From contig NC_059476.1 of NCBI RefSeq assembly GCF_018139145.2, positions 15,869,543 through 15,933,542 of the forward strand: DNA of 64,000 bases, given 5' to 3'. This document shows, one piece after another, positions 59,211 to 64,000 of the stretch (position 1 is its first letter; every line of letters begins with the position of its first letter). This DNA is from Gymnogyps californianus. Taxonomy: Eukaryota; Chordata; Aves; Accipitriformes; Cathartidae. A program made the position numbers and the translations under genes. The notes beneath the pieces are model-generated. The model worked only from the letters and a program-made list of their open reading frames with translations. It was not told where the DNA came from and ran no database searches.

Positions 59211-61246
59211 TCATTTGGCAAGTGCCACCTGGGACAGCAGCAAGCTGGAGCGTGCTGGCACGGGTGGGTGCTCCCCCAGTGCCAGGGTGGAGCAGGATGG
59301 GATGGGGGGCTTGTCCTCCTGCCCACTGTGCCTGGCTGGAAAGGTCAAAGTCGTCCCACATTTAGGAAGGGTGGTCAAGGTAGCTCCCGGGCTCTTGCGT
59401 CTCACCCCGGGTTGGTCATGCAAACCCAGAGGCTGTCGCAGAAGGGACATGGAGTAGCTCAGAGCTGGGGATGACTATCCAGCCACCATGCCCCTCCACA
59501 GCCTGCTGGAAGCCCCTCGCTGCCTGGCCTCTTGTGCTGGCCCTGCAGAGAGTGCTCCTGTGGGACCCCTGCACCCTCCCAAACTCTGCTGAGGACAAAG
59601 GGGTCCCGGGTGCACCCACATCCCTTTGCTGCACCCCATGAACTGCTGTGACCCCGAGGTGCTCTCCAAGCATGACCTCTCCCACGTCTCTGCCCGGAAT
59701 ACTGGGGGCTACCCCTTTTCCTGGGACTGCCGGGGGCATGGCAGTTGCATGATCCAGGACCCTCACAGCAGCTCCCACAAACACTGTGGGGTGGGGGGCC
59801 CCCAGGGCAGCAGACCCTCGGGGAGCTATGGTTTTCAGGGAAACTACAACATTTTGCCTTGGTAAGAGGTAAAAGCCAGGCAGTGGGGAGGGCTGCATGG
59901 CCAAAACCCTCTAGTGTCGATGCAAGCATGATTTGTTTTGTTGCAAATAATTTAGCCCTCTTTTTTCCAGTTGCCCACTCTGTGACGGGTCCACAGCTTG
60001 TATGTTTGGTGCTCATGGTCTCTTGGTGAGGAGCTCACCCTTTCTGCATCACTTGGCAAAGCCTCAGGGTGCCTCTGGGGGGTGGGTGGGTGCTGGGCCC
60101 GTGGGGACAGGGACTGGGCCGTACTGGGTTCCCAGTGCCCAGTCCCAGCCCCTCCATCCTCAGCAGCCGGCCTGGGGCTCTCCTGCATCTTGAGCCATTT
60201 AAAGGACATCAGTCAAAGCAGGGGTCACGGCTCCACAGCATCAGCCGCTTCCCACTCTGTCTCCCTCCTGACTCGGCTGCTCTCGGCAGCAGAACAGAGC
60301 GGTAAATATGTGCAGCATTACATATGTATAATGGAGTGTAAATAACCCCAAAAAGTGCATTGTAAATAGACTCCAAGTTTATCCTTTATTAATGAGGCAC
60401 TGAGTGCCCTGCTGTTTTAGAGCAGCGAGACTTTCATAATATCAAAACCTAAATTACACTTGTGTCTCTCATTCCCAGCAAACGACAGCATCATTTCAGG
60501 CCTCTTTGCCACTTGTATTTATTTATTCTGGTGTTTATTTATCTCTCCCATCCAGCATGCGGGGCGGCTTGGAAGTTGCCCCCTGCCCTCCATGTGGGAG
60601 GCAATGGCCCCCCTGGGAGCAGCCCCCCATCCCGGGGTCCTGGCGCAGCCAAGGAGCCGGGCTGTTGCCTCATGGCCAAGGACTGCTCTGTGCTGGCTGG
60701 TGAGATGGGGCAGACTTGGGAAACATGGGGTCAGGACCCATTTCTGACAGGACTTCAGACACCACCAGAGCCAGAAGTCCCCTCTTTCCAAGGACTGGCA
60801 AAATCCTATGGTGTCTTTTGGGTGTGTTTGCTCCTGGGGACCCTTTTTGAGGGTACTGTGCCAAGGGACATGCCCATCCTCCTTCCATCAGGTCCTGGAA
60901 GGGTGGGAGCAAGGAAACCCCATGCTCATGGGACACTAGCGTCTCATCAGCTTTTTCTTTAGGGTATTGGGGCAGGATCTCTGTTTGGGGCTGTCAGTCC
61001 AAGCTGCCCCCTGCCACTGATCTGGTACTCTTGCAAAAGCAGGATTTGGGCTTCCCCTCTGCTTGCCCTGCCCAGGGAGGCAGTCCCAGCTGCTCCATCG
61101 CAGGCTTCTCACGAAGGATATGGCTGGGTGAGCTCCAAGCTGCTTCCCCATGTCCAAAGCTGCTTCCCATGTCCAAAGCAGCTTTTGGGATTCAGGCCTC
61201 CAAAAGCACTGGTTCTGCTCGGTGAGGGTAAGGCTGTATCCTCTAG
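59211..61246. other. Intergenic region downstream of SLC2A15-like gene
   Basis: No gene is supported. An AT-rich CNE-like block lies at about 60295-60545. The open frames of 94-185 codons on both strands are GC-driven and lack domains. A short tandem duplication occurs at about 61137-61180 (unit agctgcttccccatgtccaa). Confidence 0.65.
60295..60545. promoter_or_regulatory. Candidate conserved noncoding element downstream of the transporter gene
   Basis: It contains gtaaatatgtgcagcattac, gtgcattgtaaatagac, tttatcctttattaatgagg, gactttcataatatc and tatttatttattctgg. The block is AT-rich and non-repetitive, with CDX/HOX- and fork-head-like words, bounded by GC-rich DNA. Confidence 0.4.
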
Positions 61247-61615
61247 CAGTGTTCAAACAGACCTTGAAAGATTGGAGAAGGTGCAAAGAAGAGTCCAAGA
61301 AATTACTTTGATGTCTGGAAATGTTCCTGATCCTCCTAAGGTTTGCCGAAATGAAGATGAAGGTGACTTTCTCCAAATGTGTAAGTGCCTTCTCGTGATG
61401 TACCCAATGCTAAAGGGTGGGTGAGTTTCAGCATTGAGGTATACACACGGAGGGCTGGAGCTCACCCCAGCCAAACTGGAATGGGAAAGAAGGCCCTCGT
61501 TTGAACTCTCCAGATACTTTGAAATGAGCTCCTCAAGGAAGTGGTCATGGCCCATCACTGGATATCTCCAGATCCTTCAGGGAAGCTCTCCTGGAGGGTG
61601 CCTGGCTCAAGGTGA
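61247..61615 (+). mobile_element. CR1 LINE 3' fragment, sense strand
   Basis: The sequence starts gttcaaacagaccttgaaag, attggagaaggtgcaaagaa, gagtccaagaaat. It later has gagctcctcaaggaagtggt and catggcccatcactgg, matching the CR1 ORF2-end/3' region (the 'lerlekvqrr' peptide is readable) with decay. Confidence 0.8.
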
Positions 61616-64000
61616 ATGATCACATCCTGACTGGCAAACTGATGAAAGCTTGCTGGACACACGCTGGTGTTCCTGTGCCAGCACTGGTGGCTGGTGAGGC
61701 AGCAAGTGTCCCTGGGCCATGGCTGGACAAGCCAAGGAGCTTTCACACCCTGCCAGTGCTCACAGGCAGACTCCAGCAGGGATGGGCTCCTGGGGGGATG
61801 GATCCTGCTAATGACGGGGACCCACTAAGCCTCTGAGGCTGAAACCTTCTTGCAATGGTTTCACCAGGTCTCCTAACAGTGAACTGTCCCTGTCACCTCA
61901 ACAGGGGTACCTTCACTCCCTCAAAATCTCACCTGACTGCAGAGGCTCCATCAGGGACCAGTTTTGAGTGGGGTGCAGTTCCTGTGTGCTCTGAGCAGGG
62001 TGAAAACCCTGCTCTTGCCTCCTGTTGTGAAGAAAGGGGAGCTGGAGGAGCACCCCACTGCCCCACGGAGGTGGGTGCAGGATTGGTCCCTGCCTCTTGT
62101 CTTACCAATGGAGGAGAAGCTCCGGAGCTGAGCAGTCCCAAAAGGTGGCTTGCCGCTCAATGGTACCTGAAACTGCACCGCAGTGTCACGCCCCAGCCCT
62201 GGGGACCCCAAAGCAACTCGTGGTGCCACAGCGGAGGGCTGAGCCCCCGGCACAACCCCTCCTGGGCCGGGCTGGCACCGTTGTCCCCTTCAGCCCAGGT
62301 GGGTTTGTGCACGTTTTCCTTGTCCATGCTTCCAGCGCAGCAGCCACAGGAGGAGGATGCTGGACACGGGGGCATTGCCCAGGGGAGGTCGGTTTGCAAA
62401 CAGCCCCTGCATCTGCAGCCTGGGCCCGGGATGTGTTTGAGGTGTTTGGGCGGTGATTTACCCCCCCGCAGGCCCCAGCTGTTCGGGGTCTTTCAAAGCA
62501 GGGCAAAGCTGGCAGAGGAGCCAGCGTGGCGTGGGGCTCCATCATCGGCCCTCTCCGGTTTCTCCTTGGGAGCAGAAGGACCGGGCTGTGGGGCTGCACG
62601 GCGGCAAGGACGTGGTGCATCTGGCACGGCACATCATGGGGAGCAGCCCAGGCTGATGGGCAGCCGAGCCCCCACCAAAGTCCGACATCAGTGCTCATGG
62701 GGGGGGTCTGAGACTGCAGGGTGGGACCCCCCTCATCTCCCAGTGCCCACACCAGGGCACTCCATGTCCCCCCAGTCACAGCCTTGTGTGCAAACACACC
62801 TTCAGTAAAAGCAGGGAAGGGGCAAAAGGCAGGGGGAACCTCTTCCCTTTGGATACAGAGTTTGTCCTGCACCAACCCCTTTGCCCTCCCCAGTGCCCCG
62901 GGGCAGGGGTTAAAGAGGCCCTGGCTGCACCTTGGGGTTGGCAAAACTTCAGGCGATGGGCTGGACCCACCCCTGGGGGTGATTCAGGAGGCGAGAATAG
63001 AAGGGGAGAGGAAAAGGCAGCAAAGGACACACGGCAAATGATGGAGCAAGGAGCTGGGACCAGCCCCTCTCCACCACCAACCCATCCAGCCCTGGACCCA
63101 TGGACACTGCTCATGGTAATAACTGCCAGGACACGAGTGACCCGGAGAGCAACGTTTGCATACCCAAAATTAGGACACCCGCCCCGCAGATGGTGAAACA
63201 CCCTCTCCAGTTTTGGCATAGAGTGGGAGGCTCTCAGCAGTCCCAGGGCATCTTCTGCCTGGGAAGGGTGATTTCAGCCAGGAATGGGGCCTCTTGGCGC
63301 CTTCTTTTGTTTTTCCTTTGCACAGTGGTGGCCGGAGTCCCCCAGGGAAGGGGACAAGGACGTGGTGGTGGCAGTGTGCCCATTCCAGGCGTCACAGCCC
63401 CATGCATGCCCTTGTGCTACGGTAAACCTGGCTCGCTCCTGGCTGAAAGTCATCCCGCACTGGGGTCTCCCCGGGCTCAGCCCGCAGCTCTCATCTCCTT
63501 AAAGTGCAGAGCCAGCTCCAGCTGAGCCTGCAGTTCGCACGGACCCTGGTTAAGCGCCTTTTTGCAGGGAAAAACCTAAAATGGGTGATTTTTTACTGTG
63601 TTCTGGGTAACAGGCACTCAGCTGAAACCCAGCACTTTGAAGGGGTGGAGAACAGTGATTTGTTTCTTTTAAAAGCCTAAAATATTTCCTCGGCATCAAC
63701 CAGACCCCCCAACCTCTTTAAAAAAAAAAAAGATGATGAACAATTTAAGGGCATATTTGGGGGAGAAAAAAAAAAGGTGTTTGTTACCCCATAGAAAAAA
63801 ATAATAATTCTGTATTAATGCCAGCAGGTCCATGGCCGGTGCTCTATAGGAGTAGGTCTTCACAGCAGGCGCAGGCTGCTAGGGCTTGTCCGGGTACGAG
63901 TGCCAGGCGTTGGGGTGGCCGAGGCGAGGGTGCCCGGAGGAGGGTGCACACCAGCAGATGGCACTCCCAGAATTTATTGCTACAGCAAGCTGCCTCTCGG
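61616..64000. other. GC-rich intergenic sequence to window end
   Basis: No gene is supported. A 317-codon + frame (61855-62808) is low-complexity GC-rich translation without domain or splice context. The AT-rich block at about 63570-63830 contains A runs and could be a noncoding element. The final 160 bp has an open minus-strand frame of about 37 codons ending at 63880, too short to call. Confidence 0.55.

Noticed and set aside
61855..62808. 317-codon open frame on the plus strand
   Set aside because: Low-complexity GC-driven frame in an intergenic region; opposite-strand frames of similar length overlap it and no family is recognisable.
63880..63998. Minus-strand open frame running in from the window edge and ending in ...HSYPDKP-stop
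   Set aside because: About 37 codons only, with an AATAAA on the same strand inside the frame; I do not recognise the peptide, and the window ends before it can be judged.
1..64000. CRISPR arrays, bacterial operons, phage or plasmid systems
   Set aside because: The window is spliced vertebrate DNA; no regularly spaced direct repeats and no prokaryotic gene structure were seen.

Overview
This is vertebrate nuclear DNA, almost certainly from a bird. It has spliced genes with GT-AG introns, many CR1 retrotransposon tails, a solo endogenous-retrovirus LTR of a kind I know from neoavian genomes, and a sharp shift from AT-rich to GC-rich sequence. Nothing in it is organised like a bacterial or viral genome. 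No exact species can be named from the sequence.

Region 1 (about 1-44 kb, AT-rich) holds the 3' two-thirds of BTRC (beta-TrCP1) on the + strand. Beta-TrCP1 is the F-box/WD40 substrate receptor of the SCF ubiquitin ligase. Ten coding exons (14451-37685) can be joined in frame into 497 residues: the dimerisation domain, the F-box and the complete seven-bladed WD40 propeller. The first 14.45 kb is intron, and the N-terminal exons lie upstream of the window. The stop codon is followed by a 3'UTR intron (37718-38744) and a noncoding terminal exon starting at 38745.

Region 2 (about 44-50.5 kb) is an intergenic transition in which GC content rises. It holds short AT-rich islands that look like conserved noncoding elements.

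Region 3 (50.6-59.2 kb, GC-rich, short introns) holds a complete, apparently intact 12-exon class II facilitative sugar/urate transporter gene on the + strand. Its predicted 549-residue product most resembles GLUT9 (SLC2A9) but has a distinct sequence and locus. I interpret it as SLC2A15, a paralogue absent from mammals. Intron 4 carries a 575-bp antisense solo LTR with a perfect 5-bp target duplication. Intron 10 carries a homeodomain/SOX-motif-rich noncoding element.

Region 4 (59.2-64 kb) is intergenic. It holds another candidate enhancer-like element (about 60.3-60.55 kb) and a sense-strand CR1 fragment, and no gene I can support. The two genes are not functionally linked as far as the sequence shows. 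Their adjacency, with no POLL or DPCD between or after them, differs from the mammalian order around BTRC and is one of the points worth checking.
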